23,038 nucleotides of DNA from positions 1 through 23,038 of IMG/VR virus record IMGVR_UViG_3300032265_000518; one strand, written 5' to 3'. Position numbers and translations under genes: made by a program. Within the stretch, counting starts at the first letter, position 1, and every line of letters begins with the position of its first letter. Below the pieces are notes generated by a model. It was not told the origin of the DNA, searched no databases, and was given only the letters and a program-made list of their open reading frames with translations. This stretch comes from a virus. Positions 6,586 to 12,968 of this stretch are shown here, in pieces.

Positions 6586-7221
6586 ATGGCTACCCTTCAA
6601 ACTTACATTACGCAGTGTCGAAGGCTTTTGCATGACGCAAACGCCAACTTTTGGTCTGACTCTGAGCTAACCGACTACATTAACGCCGCGCGTGAGCGGT
6701 TGGTGCGCGATACGGGTTGTCTGCGCACCATTCAGACCGTCAACACGGTTACTAACCAAGAAGTCTATCAGTTTAGCGCGCTTCCGAGCGGCATTCAAAC
6801 GATGGACATCCTTAACATCAATTTGTACTGGGGCAACACGCGCATTCCGTTGCGCTACCTGCCTTGGACCCAGTTTAACGCCGAATTGCGGTTTTGGCAG
6901 AACTACATTGGCCGGCCAATTGCGTTTACGGTGTATGGGCAGCAAGCGTTCTACCTAGCGCCCGTGCCGGACCAGGTTTACGCGATGGAACTGGATACGA
7001 TCATTTTGCCAACGGCTTTGGTGAACGCAACCGATGTGGACCCCATCATCAGCCCATGGACTGACCCGGTGGCGTATTACGCTTGCCACACGGCCAAGTT
7101 TAAGGAGCAGTCGTATGGTGAGGCTGAGATATTCCTAAACCAGTACAAGGCTAAGGCCATGTCGGTGATTAACACTTCGTTTACTCGCCGGATGCCTGAC
7201 CCTTACAGCACGCCGTACTAG
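6586..7221 (+). CDS. Head-tail connector / tail adaptor protein (gp6/gp4-like)
   Basis: This 211-residue protein starts at ATG 6586 with GGAG at 6577-6580. The N-terminal part LLHDANANFWSDSELTDYIN followed by ARERLVRDTG is the characteristic helical start of phage adaptor proteins that bind under the portal (P22 gp4-like, HK97 gp6-like). There follow a beta-rich middle with aromatic residues (about 55-130) and a helical C-terminal part (WTDPVAYYACHTAKFKEQSY). These adaptors extend the portal ring and create the tail attachment site. The gene lies between the head genes and the large tail hub. The order head proteins, adaptor, hub, fibre is that of short-tailed phages. Confidence 0.75.
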   Translation: MATLQTYITQCRRLLHDANANFWSDSELTDYINAARERLVRDTGCLRTIQTVNTVTNQEVYQFSALPSGIQTMDILNINLYWGNTRIPLRYLPWTQFNAELRFWQNYIGRPIAFTVYGQQAFYLAPVPDQVYAMELDTIILPTALVNATDVDPIISPWTDPVAYYACHTAKFKEQSYGEAEIFLNQYKAKAMSVINTSFTRRMPDPYSTPY

Positions 7222-7222
7222 C

Positions 7223-9160
7223 ATGCCCGCCGCAGAGCAGAAGAAATCATATCAGGTCGTAAAGAACTTCAAGGGTGTGAACACCCAAGCTAACCGCACG
7301 GCCATTGATACCGATCAATTTGCTTGGCTTGAGAATGTGCAGCCCATCGGGTTTGGCAACCTCAAGACGCTAGGTGCGCCGAGTGCCAGCTTGTTTACGT
7401 GGTCGGGCACGCCGTCCGCGTTCTATAGCTGCAACATCAAAAACATTGATTATGTGATAGCGTTCTTTGCGGATGGCGGCGCGCAGTATTACCGGGTGGA
7501 TACCGCGGCTACGGGCACGATTGCCTCGGCGGGTAAGTTTTCGGCTTCTGGCGTGCGCATAGCGCAGTGGAAGACCGACCGCATTCTTATCATTGATACC
7601 GTCAAAGGGCTGTTTAATTGGGACGGCACCAACGTGGTGTCTATCGGCTCCATTTCCGCTTACGGCATGGTAAGCCGCGGCTCTGGTTATACCTCCGCGC
7701 CATCGGTGGCTATCAGCGCGCCCAATGAGACTGGCGGCATTCAGGCCGTGGCTCAGGCGGTCATGACGGCCAACGGCGTAAGCGGGCTATTGTTTACTGA
7801 GGCTGGTACGGGTTACACGTCGCCTCCCACGGTTACGTTTACTGGTGGTGGCGGTACTGGCGCTAACGCCGTGGTTAGCACGCTGAGCTTCGCACAGGGC
7901 ACTGTAGGCGGTTATGTGCTCAGTGGTGGCACTGGTTATTCAAGCCCGCCCACGGTCACCATAACGGGCGGTGGAGGGTCTAACGCTGCGGCCACGGCTA
8001 TTGTGTCTGGCAACGCGGTTGTGGGCCTTATTTTTAGCAACAACGGCACGGGCTATACCTCGCCGCCTACCATTGCGTTTAGCACGGGCGCTGCAATTGC
8101 CACGGCCGTGGCTACCACCGATCTTAGCGTGGATGTCAGCACCTTCTCTGGCCGCGTGTGGGTGGCGCAGGGGCGTACCGTGTATTACTCGGCGGCGGGC
8201 AGCTACAACGACTTTGTGAGCGTGAGCGCGGGCAACATCAACATCCAAGATGAGACGCTGCACAACAACATTACGGCGCTGCTGTCGGCCAACAACTTCC
8301 TGTACGTGTTTGGCGACGACAGCATCAACGTGTTTTCAGACGTTCGTGTACAAACGACCGGCACCACAATCTTTACCAACACCAACGTCACGGCGTCGGT
8401 GGGCACCAAGCGCATCAGCACGATCTTCCCGTATTTCCGGTCGGTGCTGTTCCTTAACGATTATGGTGTGTATGCGCTGGTGGGTAGCACCACCACCAAG
8501 CTGAGCAACGAGCTTGATGCGGTGTTTCCGCTGATTGACTTCACGCAGCCGGTGACGGGCGGCCAGGTGCTGATTAACAACATCCTGTGCGCCGCTTGGT
8601 CGTTTACGTACAACGATCCGCTGTCCAGCCCGCGGCAGGTGCAGGCGGTGTTTTTTGACAAGCGGTGGTTTTTTACGTCGCAAGGCGCGTTGAATTACGT
8701 GACCAGCGTGCCGGCAAGCGGGGTTATCAGCTTGTACGGCACAAGCAGCACAGACCTATACAAACTCTATAACAGCAGCACCTTGGGTGGTAACGTGACC
8801 ATCCGTAGCGCGCTGTGGCCGATGAATGACCCAATTAGGGACAAGCAGGCTCTGAAAGCGGCTATCGAGGTCACAACCTCAACGATTGGCACGTTTGGCG
8901 TCACGATTGACAGTGAGATAAAATCCAGTGCTACCGGCATCGGCATTTCGTATGTTAGCTGGGCCAACAACGCTGGCAATATCATTTCGTGGACAAACAA
9001 CAGCAACGCCACTATAAGCTGGTTCAACAACGGGTACACGCTTTACAAAAGCGATGCCCAACAGTACGGCAAGTACCTAGGTTTGACGGTTACGGCGTCT
9101 AATGCCTTGTTTACGTTAAACACTCTTGAGCTTGAATATGAATTGAGAGCGAGGTTCTAA
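7223..9160 (+). CDS. Tail hub / tail stabilisation protein with inserted repeats
   Basis: This 645-residue protein starts two bases after the connector stop with no good ribosome binding site, so translation is probably coupled. The N-terminus (KNFKGVNTQANRTAIDTDQF; ENVQPIGFGNLKTL) is typical of podovirus proteins resembling P22 gp10, which plug or stabilise the tail and have a beta-propeller-like fold. The body is beta-rich, with NFLYVFGDDSINVFSDV, RSVLFLNDYGVYALVG and FFDKRWFFTSQGALNYV as successive blades. A block of four similar units (about residues 151-295) is inserted near the N-terminal third. The C-terminus (about 560-645) has Trp-containing WANN/WTNN/WFNN motifs and ends LELEYELRARF. 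Its stop overlaps the fibre start. Tail assignment is good; the exact subunit is less certain. Confidence 0.75.
   Translation: MPAAEQKKSYQVVKNFKGVNTQANRTAIDTDQFAWLENVQPIGFGNLKTLGAPSASLFTWSGTPSAFYSCNIKNIDYVIAFFADGGAQYYRVDTAATGTIASAGKFSASGVRIAQWKTDRILIIDTVKGLFNWDGTNVVSIGSISAYGMVSRGSGYTSAPSVAISAPNETGGIQAVAQAVMTANGVSGLLFTEAGTGYTSPPTVTFTGGGGTGANAVVSTLSFAQGTVGGYVLSGGTGYSSPPTVTITGGGGSNAAATAIVSGNAVVGLIFSNNGTGYTSPPTIAFSTGAAIATAVATTDLSVDVSTFSGRVWVAQGRTVYYSAAGSYNDFVSVSAGNINIQDETLHNNITALLSANNFLYVFGDDSINVFSDVRVQTTGTTIFTNTNVTASVGTKRISTIFPYFRSVLFLNDYGVYALVGSTTTKLSNELDAVFPLIDFTQPVTGGQVLINNILCAAWSFTYNDPLSSPRQVQAVFFDKRWFFTSQGALNYVTSVPASGVISLYGTSSTDLYKLYNSSTLGGNVTIRSALWPMNDPIRDKQALKAAIEVTTSTIGTFGVTIDSEIKSSATGIGISYVSWANNAGNIISWTNNSNATISWFNNGYTLYKSDAQQYGKYLGLTVTASNALFTLNTLELEYELRARF
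7679..8110 (+). repeat. Four tandem GxGYTSPP repeat units inside the tail hub gene
   Basis: The motif G-[ST]-G-Y-[TS]-S-[AP]-P recurs at residues 153, 195, 236 and 275 of the hub protein, encoded from about 7679, 7805, 7928 and 8045. The spacing is 42, 41 and 39 residues. The motif is followed by a V-x-[IF] strand and, in units two and three, by a GGGG loop. Each unit also has a weakly conserved strand before the motif. The nucleotide copies have diverged, so this is an old protein-level repeat rather than a recent DNA duplication. Such units are common in phage and bacterial surface proteins and probably form a beta-solenoid or small beta domains. Confidence 0.85.
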
Positions 9161-10359
9161 TGGCACTTCCTGTTACAATCCCAAACACGTTTGCCGGTGC
9201 CACATCGGCTATTCCGTTGTCGCAGTTGGACAACAACTTTACGACCGTGGTGAACGGCATCAACGGCATTGGCAATGGCACTAACAGCCTAGCCAACGTG
9301 TCAATTACGGGCGGCAACATTACAACCCTTACAACCGCGTTGACGGTGCCTAATGGCGGCACTGGTTTGACCACCATCACCTCTAACAATGTGGTGTTGG
9401 GTAACGGAACGGGATCGGTGCAGGTTGTAGCGCCCGGCACTAGCGGCAATGTTTTGTCTAGCAATGGAACAACTTGGTTGAGTGTTGCGGCTTCTGCCGG
9501 CGCTGCTGCTAACGTCCAGACATTCACATCTTCCGGCACATGGACCAAGCCCAGCACCGCGACGTTTGTTTTGGTTGAGGCTTGGGGTGGTGGTGCCGGA
9601 GGCGGTAGCGGTTCGCGCCAAGCCTCCGGAGTGACTTCAGCTGGCGGTGCTGGCGCTGGCGGCGGCGCTTATGCGTTTAGACATTTTTTAGCAAGTGATT
9701 TAACATCAACAGTAACAGTAACTATTGGTGCTGGCGGCACTGGTAGGACCGCTATAACAGTAGACGATACATCTGGACTTTCACCAACCGCAGGTGGCGA
9801 TAGTACGTTTGGGTCTTATTTGACTGCTTATGGAGGCCCAAGTGCAACGGGCGGCGGTGTTTTAAGCAGTGGCCAACCTATTGCTTATTCCACTGGTAGT
9901 TCTGGCGCTGGACAGTTTGGAGGCGGCACATCTCCAACTAGCAGTTCCGGTTTACCTAGTGGATTTGGTGGTGGTGCTGGCACTCAGGGTAATGGTTTGG
10001 CAAGTATTAACGGCGGAAGTTCATATCAAGGCGGCGCTGGGGGAGGGTGTGGAGGGTCAATTAGTGACACCAGCACTAATTTGGCCGCTGGTGCTGGTGG
10101 GTCTTATATTAATGCCTCTGGTGGTGGCGGCACAGCGGGGGCGGCTGGAGCCGTTGGTGGCGCTGGGGCGGCTGGCATTGGTCATGGCGGTCAAGGCGGC
10201 GGTGGCGGCGGCGCTTCTAGTAGTGCCGTTGGTGGGGCTGGTGGCGCTGGTGCCGTTCCTGGCGGTGGTGGTGGCGGTGGCGGCGGTTCTAGAAATGGCT
10301 TTAATTCCGGCGCAGGCGGCAATGGCGGCAATGGCACCATCCGCGTGTATAGCTGGTAA
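9160..10359 (+). CDS. Tail fibre / receptor-binding protein with glycine-rich tip
   Basis: This 399-residue protein starts at ATG 9160 overlapping the hub stop. Residues 1-50 (PVTIPNTFAGATSAIPLSQL) are the common virion-anchoring N-terminus of phage fibres. NGGTGLTTI at about 65-73 and GTSGNVLSSNGTTW at about 93-106 are stock fibre motifs. From 122, SSGTWTKPSTATFVLVEAWG starts a GTWT-type domain, and from about 141 to 395 the protein is very Gly-rich with runs of up to nine Gly. Glycine-rich tips of this kind fold as layered polyglycine helices in adhesins such as S16 gp38, with the loops contacting the receptor. The downstream assembly chaperone supports the call. From about 9667 the codons become more AT-ending (ACA, TCA, AGT, GGA), suggesting a transferred tip. 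Confidence 0.8.
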   Translation: MALPVTIPNTFAGATSAIPLSQLDNNFTTVVNGINGIGNGTNSLANVSITGGNITTLTTALTVPNGGTGLTTITSNNVVLGNGTGSVQVVAPGTSGNVLSSNGTTWLSVAASAGAAANVQTFTSSGTWTKPSTATFVLVEAWGGGAGGGSGSRQASGVTSAGGAGAGGGAYAFRHFLASDLTSTVTVTIGAGGTGRTAITVDDTSGLSPTAGGDSTFGSYLTAYGGPSATGGGVLSSGQPIAYSTGSSGAGQFGGGTSPTSSSGLPSGFGGGAGTQGNGLASINGGSSYQGGAGGGCGGSISDTSTNLAAGAGGSYINASGGGGTAGAAGAVGGAGAAGIGHGGQGGGGGGASSSAVGGAGGAGAVPGGGGGGGGGSRNGFNSGAGGNGGNGTIRVYSW

Positions 10360-10371
10360 GGAGGCGCACCC

Positions 10372-10704
10372 ATGAAATACGCAATCATTGAAAACGGCAA
10401 GGTAGCCAACATTGCACTAGCTGATTTTCCAATTGAACCCAATTGGGTATTGGACAATGGCGCAAACATTGGCGATTTGTACCAAGATGGGCAATTTTTG
10501 CCGGCGCCGCCCGACACTGAGGCGGAAGCGGCAGTAGCGCGTGCGCGCAGAAACCAAGAATTGGCGGCTAGTGATTGGACGCAGCTTCCTGATGTGTCAG
10601 TGGACAAAGCTGCGTGGGTTGCCTATCGCCAAGATTTGCGCGACATCACAAAACAGCTGGGCTTTCCTGTAACCATCATTTGGCCGACGCAGCCAGCGGG
10701 ATAA
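10372..10704 (+). CDS. Tail fibre assembly chaperone (Phage_tail_APC-like)
   Basis: This 110-residue protein starts at ATG 10372 with AAGGAGG at 10358-10364. The C-terminal half shows the signature of the phage tail assembly chaperone family: RNQELAASDWTQLPD (60-74), AWVAYRQDLRDI (81-92) and FPVTIIWPTQP (98-108). The N-terminal half (MKYAIIENGKVANI) is a small beta domain often fused to this family. Such proteins are coded directly after tail fibre genes and help the fibre fold or trimerise. The gene order here matches, and this supports the upstream product as the receptor-binding fibre. Confidence 0.85.
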   Translation: MKYAIIENGKVANIALADFPIEPNWVLDNGANIGDLYQDGQFLPAPPDTEAEAAVARARRNQELAASDWTQLPDVSVDKAAWVAYRQDLRDITKQLGFPVTIIWPTQPAG

Positions 10705-10705
10705 C

Positions 10706-10936
10706 ATGGACCAGAACCTCTACAACATAGCCATAGCGGCAACAGGAGCGGCCATTGGCTGGGTTGTGAAGGTCATCTGGGATGCCGTGCGGGCGCTAGA
10801 GCAAGACATTCGGGACATGGAACGTGATTTGCACGTCAACTATGTCTCCAAGGACGACTATCGCCAAGACATCCTTGAGATAAAGGATATGGTGAAGCAG
10901 ATTTTTGATAAACTAGACCGTAAAGCAGACAAATAG
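10706..10936 (+). CDS. Membrane-anchored coiled-coil protein
   Basis: This 76-residue protein starts one base after the chaperone stop. Residues about 5-26 (LYNIAIAATGAAIGWVVKVI) form one transmembrane segment. The rest is a charged helix with heptad-like spacing (ALEQDIRDMERDLH; DILEIKDMVKQIFDKLDRKA). One N-terminal membrane span plus a coiled coil is the plan of inner-membrane spanins and of some small phage membrane proteins next to holins. The holin-like gene follows directly, so a lysis function is plausible. No lipoprotein outer spanin was found beside it. Function is inferred from topology and position only. Confidence 0.7.
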   Translation: MDQNLYNIAIAATGAAIGWVVKVIWDAVRALEQDIRDMERDLHVNYVSKDDYRQDILEIKDMVKQIFDKLDRKADK

Positions 10937-10945
10937 GAGAACGAC

Positions 10946-11113
10946 ATGAACAACGACATTTGGCTTGGCCTTTTTCGTCATATTCTTACTATGGCTGGCG
11001 GCATTTTTGTTGCTAAGGGCTACGTTGACGCTGATACCCTTAACACTGCCATTGGCGCTACTACCACGCTAGCGGGTGTGGCATGGTCTATTGCAGATAA
11101 GAAGGGTCGGTAA
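10946..11113 (+). CDS. Putative holin (Pam3-gp28-like)
   Basis: This 55-residue ORF starts at ATG 10946 with AGGAGA at 10935-10940 and ends at TAA 11113, touching the next ATG. The sequence RHILTMAGGIFVAKGYVD (11-28), then TLNTAIGATTTLAGVAWSIA (31-50) and a basic DKKGR tail match the pattern of the Pam3-gp28 family of small phage holins: LRH-x-L-T...GG...AKGY, then a second hydrophobic helix ending W-S. Holins form inner-membrane holes at the end of infection. The gene is short enough to be missed by length-filtered gene calling. The assignment comes from pattern memory, not a search. Confidence 0.75.
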   Translation: MNNDIWLGLFRHILTMAGGIFVAKGYVDADTLNTAIGATTTLAGVAWSIADKKGR

Positions 11114-11443
11114 ATGGGCGTTCAGGCTTTCACCAAGCTGGGTAACACGGTTGTGTTTACTGCTGCTGCCACGGCACCTACGCCCGTGCAGGCGGTGAGC
11201 ACCACGCTTGGTGGAAACCAGTATCGCATCATCAACAGCGGCAACGTAGTGGTGTTTCTGGGCTATGGCGTTGCCAGCACTGATGCGGCTAATACCGCGG
11301 TGGTGGTATCGGCTTCTCAGCCAGCTTTGCCGTTGCTGCCGGGCACTGATGAGATTTTGACGTTTGTGCCTAACGCCTATTTTACGGGAATCACGAGTAC
11401 CGGCACTGCGGCGGTGTATGTAACCCCTGGGGACGGGATGTGA
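11114..11443 (+). CDS. Small beta-rich virion protein, paralogue A
   Basis: This 109-residue protein starts directly after the holin-like gene. It is rich in Val, Thr, Ala and Gly in a beta pattern and ends AAVYVTPGDGM. The same plan, with start AFxxxGxTV, a middle [QY]-x-RI-x-N, and end VYVTPGxG, recurs in the protein at 20857-21201, which ends GIVYVTPGEGF. The two are therefore probably paralogues with roughly 25-30 percent identity judged by eye. A small beta-sandwich capsid or fibre accessory is likely. It is followed three bases later by a fibre-like protein. Confidence 0.65.
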   Translation: MGVQAFTKLGNTVVFTAAATAPTPVQAVSTTLGGNQYRIINSGNVVVFLGYGVASTDAANTAVVVSASQPALPLLPGTDEILTFVPNAYFTGITSTGTAAVYVTPGDGM

Positions 11444-11446
11444 TGT

Positions 11447-12181
11447 ATGCTCAAAACGGTAGCCATTACCAGCGGCGGCGGGTCCAACGGTACAGTCACT
11501 AACGTAGCCACGGGGACTGGCTTAACGGGCGGTCCTATCACCACCACGGGCACGATTAGCCTAGCGAACACGGCTGTCACGGCTGGTTCTTATGGTAATG
11601 CCACTACCGTTGGCTCTTTTACCGTTGATGCGCAGGGGCGTATTACGGCGGCTAGCAATGTGACCATTTCGGGTGGTTCTAGCGGCACGGTTACTAGCAT
11701 TACGGCTGGTTCTGGTTTGAGTGGTGGCACAATCACCACATCTGGCACAATTAGCTTAACAAACAATTCGGCCACGCTGGGCAATGCCACAATTACTCTT
11801 GGCAGCACTACAACCAGCGTTGGCAACCTCACTGTGACCAATGTGACCATCACAGGCGCGGCGTTTGCCTACGTTGCTAAGACTGCGGGGTACACGGTTA
11901 CGGCCACGGATTACACGGTGGCGGCAAATGCCAGCACGGGCGCTTTGTCTATCACGCTGCCTACCTCTGTGGGGATTGCGGGCAAGGTGTATGTGGTTAA
12001 GAAGATGGACAGCACGGCCAATGTGGTCACTGTGGCTACGACAGCTTCTCAAACCATTGATGGTGCCACGACGCGAGCGCTGAGTTTGCAATATGATGCT
12101 ATATCGGTGCAGGCAGATGGTGCTAATTGGATTGTGATTGGCAACACGTTTGGGCGAAACGGTACAGCCGGGAGCTTCTAG
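11447..12181 (+). CDS. Fibre-like structural protein with internal repeat
   Basis: This 244-residue protein starts at ATG 11447. An internal repeat links residues 15-41 and 80-106: both read GTVT...G.GL.GG.I.T.GTISL.N. Between them lies VGSFTVDAQGRITAASNVTI, a motif common in phage fibre shafts. The C-terminal part from about 149 (YTVTATDYTVAANAS; GKVYVVKKMDSTANVVTV; ADGANWIVIGNTFG) is a beta-sandwich module widespread at the end of phage tail or head fibres. Composition is mostly Thr, Gly, Ala, Ser, Val and Asn. It may be a second fibre, a head fibre or part of the receptor-binding assembly. The stop overlaps a GTG start by one base. Confidence 0.7.
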   Translation: MLKTVAITSGGGSNGTVTNVATGTGLTGGPITTTGTISLANTAVTAGSYGNATTVGSFTVDAQGRITAASNVTISGGSSGTVTSITAGSGLSGGTITTSGTISLTNNSATLGNATITLGSTTTSVGNLTVTNVTITGAAFAYVAKTAGYTVTATDYTVAANASTGALSITLPTSVGIAGKVYVVKKMDSTANVVTVATTASQTIDGATTRALSLQYDAISVQADGANWIVIGNTFGRNGTAGSF

Positions 12182-12522
12182 TGGATTTTAGCACGCTGAG
12201 CATTGTCAAATTTGGGGACAAGGACAGCTTAGGCGAGTTCTTGTTCGTAAATGCTGCCCAGCACCAGACTTTCCGCGATACATTCTTCGATCAGGGCATT
12301 CAGGTGCCCGCATACCCGCTTGGTGACGCTGATATTGAGAATTTGGACGATTGGTTGCAGGCTCACCAGGTTGAGCACCAGCAATTTGCGAGCCTTTTGG
12401 GCCTCCAAAACCCCTTTAATATGCTGGATGCGGACTGGAATAACGAAGAATCGTTCTATGATTGGCTTGCTACGCACCTCACAATTCATGAGCAGATAGC
12501 GGCTGCGTTGGGGCTGAGCTAA
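12181..12522 (+). CDS. Hypothetical protein with three His-containing repeats
   Basis: I chose GTG 12181 because GGGAG at 12170-12174 sits six bases upstream and the codon overlaps the previous stop; an upstream in-frame start at 12127 would overlap the fibre-like gene by 55 bases. The product is 113 residues and acidic. Three segments look alike: about 17-36 (LGEFLFVNAAQHQTFRDTF), 54-75 (LDDWLQAHQVEHQQFASLLG) and 91-112 (FYDWLATHLTIHEQIAAALG). They share a W/F-L, a pair of His and an aliphatic C-terminal helix, spaced about 37 residues. His28, His62, His66, His99 and His103 could form a metal site or simply pack helices. The function is unknown; a structural role is inferred from its neighbours. 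Confidence 0.65.
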   Translation: MDFSTLSIVKFGDKDSLGEFLFVNAAQHQTFRDTFFDQGIQVPAYPLGDADIENLDDWLQAHQVEHQQFASLLGLQNPFNMLDADWNNEESFYDWLATHLTIHEQIAAALGLS

Positions 12523-12968
12523 TGCCGTCACAAGAGCAAACCACGAGCCAGATTTTGCGGGGCGGCCTAAACGCGGAAACAGGCTCCCCAAAAGAAACCG
12601 AAAAGGCATTAATTCACATCGGGGCTTTGGTGAAGGCTAAGGTATTAACCTTGTCTCGAATTGGGAACACGGTATTTACGAGTACGCGCATTACATCGGA
12701 TGGGCGTTGGCTGCCTAAGACGGAATCGGAAATCCATATGTACACTGCGGAGGGCATGCAGGAGGTTATGCAGCGCCTGGCAGTGTTGCCTAACACGCTG
12801 CGTGCTATGGGCATCCAGAAGGCGTACACCTATGCGATGCAGCCCGCGGTAATGCGCGTAATTCAGTCTGGGTTACAGAAGGCGGGTTTGCAGCCTAACG
12901 TGACCACGCAGATGAAGTACGTGAACGGCCAGATGGTGCCTGCCTACATCTTGGAGGTGGCGCTGTAA
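12522..12968 (+). CDS. Hypothetical protein, possible internal virion protein A analogue
   Basis: This 148-residue protein starts at ATG 12522 overlapping the previous stop. It is alpha/beta with KAKVLTLSRIGNTVFTSTRI as a possible beta pair, a helix MQEVMQRLAVLPNTLRAMGI, and near the end YTYAMQPAVMRVIQSGLQKAG. In some podoviruses a protein of this size before the ejection proteins resembles a degenerate GNAT acetyltransferase fold, and the last segment faintly recalls that pattern. I see no acetyl-CoA binding loop, so enzymatic activity is not claimed. The end overlaps the next ATG, and GGAGGT at 12953-12958 gives the next gene a good ribosome binding site. Confidence 0.6.
   Translation: MPSQEQTTSQILRGGLNAETGSPKETEKALIHIGALVKAKVLTLSRIGNTVFTSTRITSDGRWLPKTESEIHMYTAEGMQEVMQRLAVLPNTLRAMGIQKAYTYAMQPAVMRVIQSGLQKAGLQPNVTTQMKYVNGQMVPAYILEVAL

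Noticed and set aside
9869-10375. Alternative + strand frame of 168 codons inside the glycine-rich fibre tip
   Set aside because: Glycine codon repeats leave the shifted frames open as Val/Ala/Leu-rich translations; there is no ribosome binding site and no independent support.
12522-12968. Acetyltransferase (GNAT) activity for the 148-residue protein
   Set aside because: Only a vague resemblance near the C-terminus; no acetyl-CoA binding loop is visible, so no enzymatic function was assigned.
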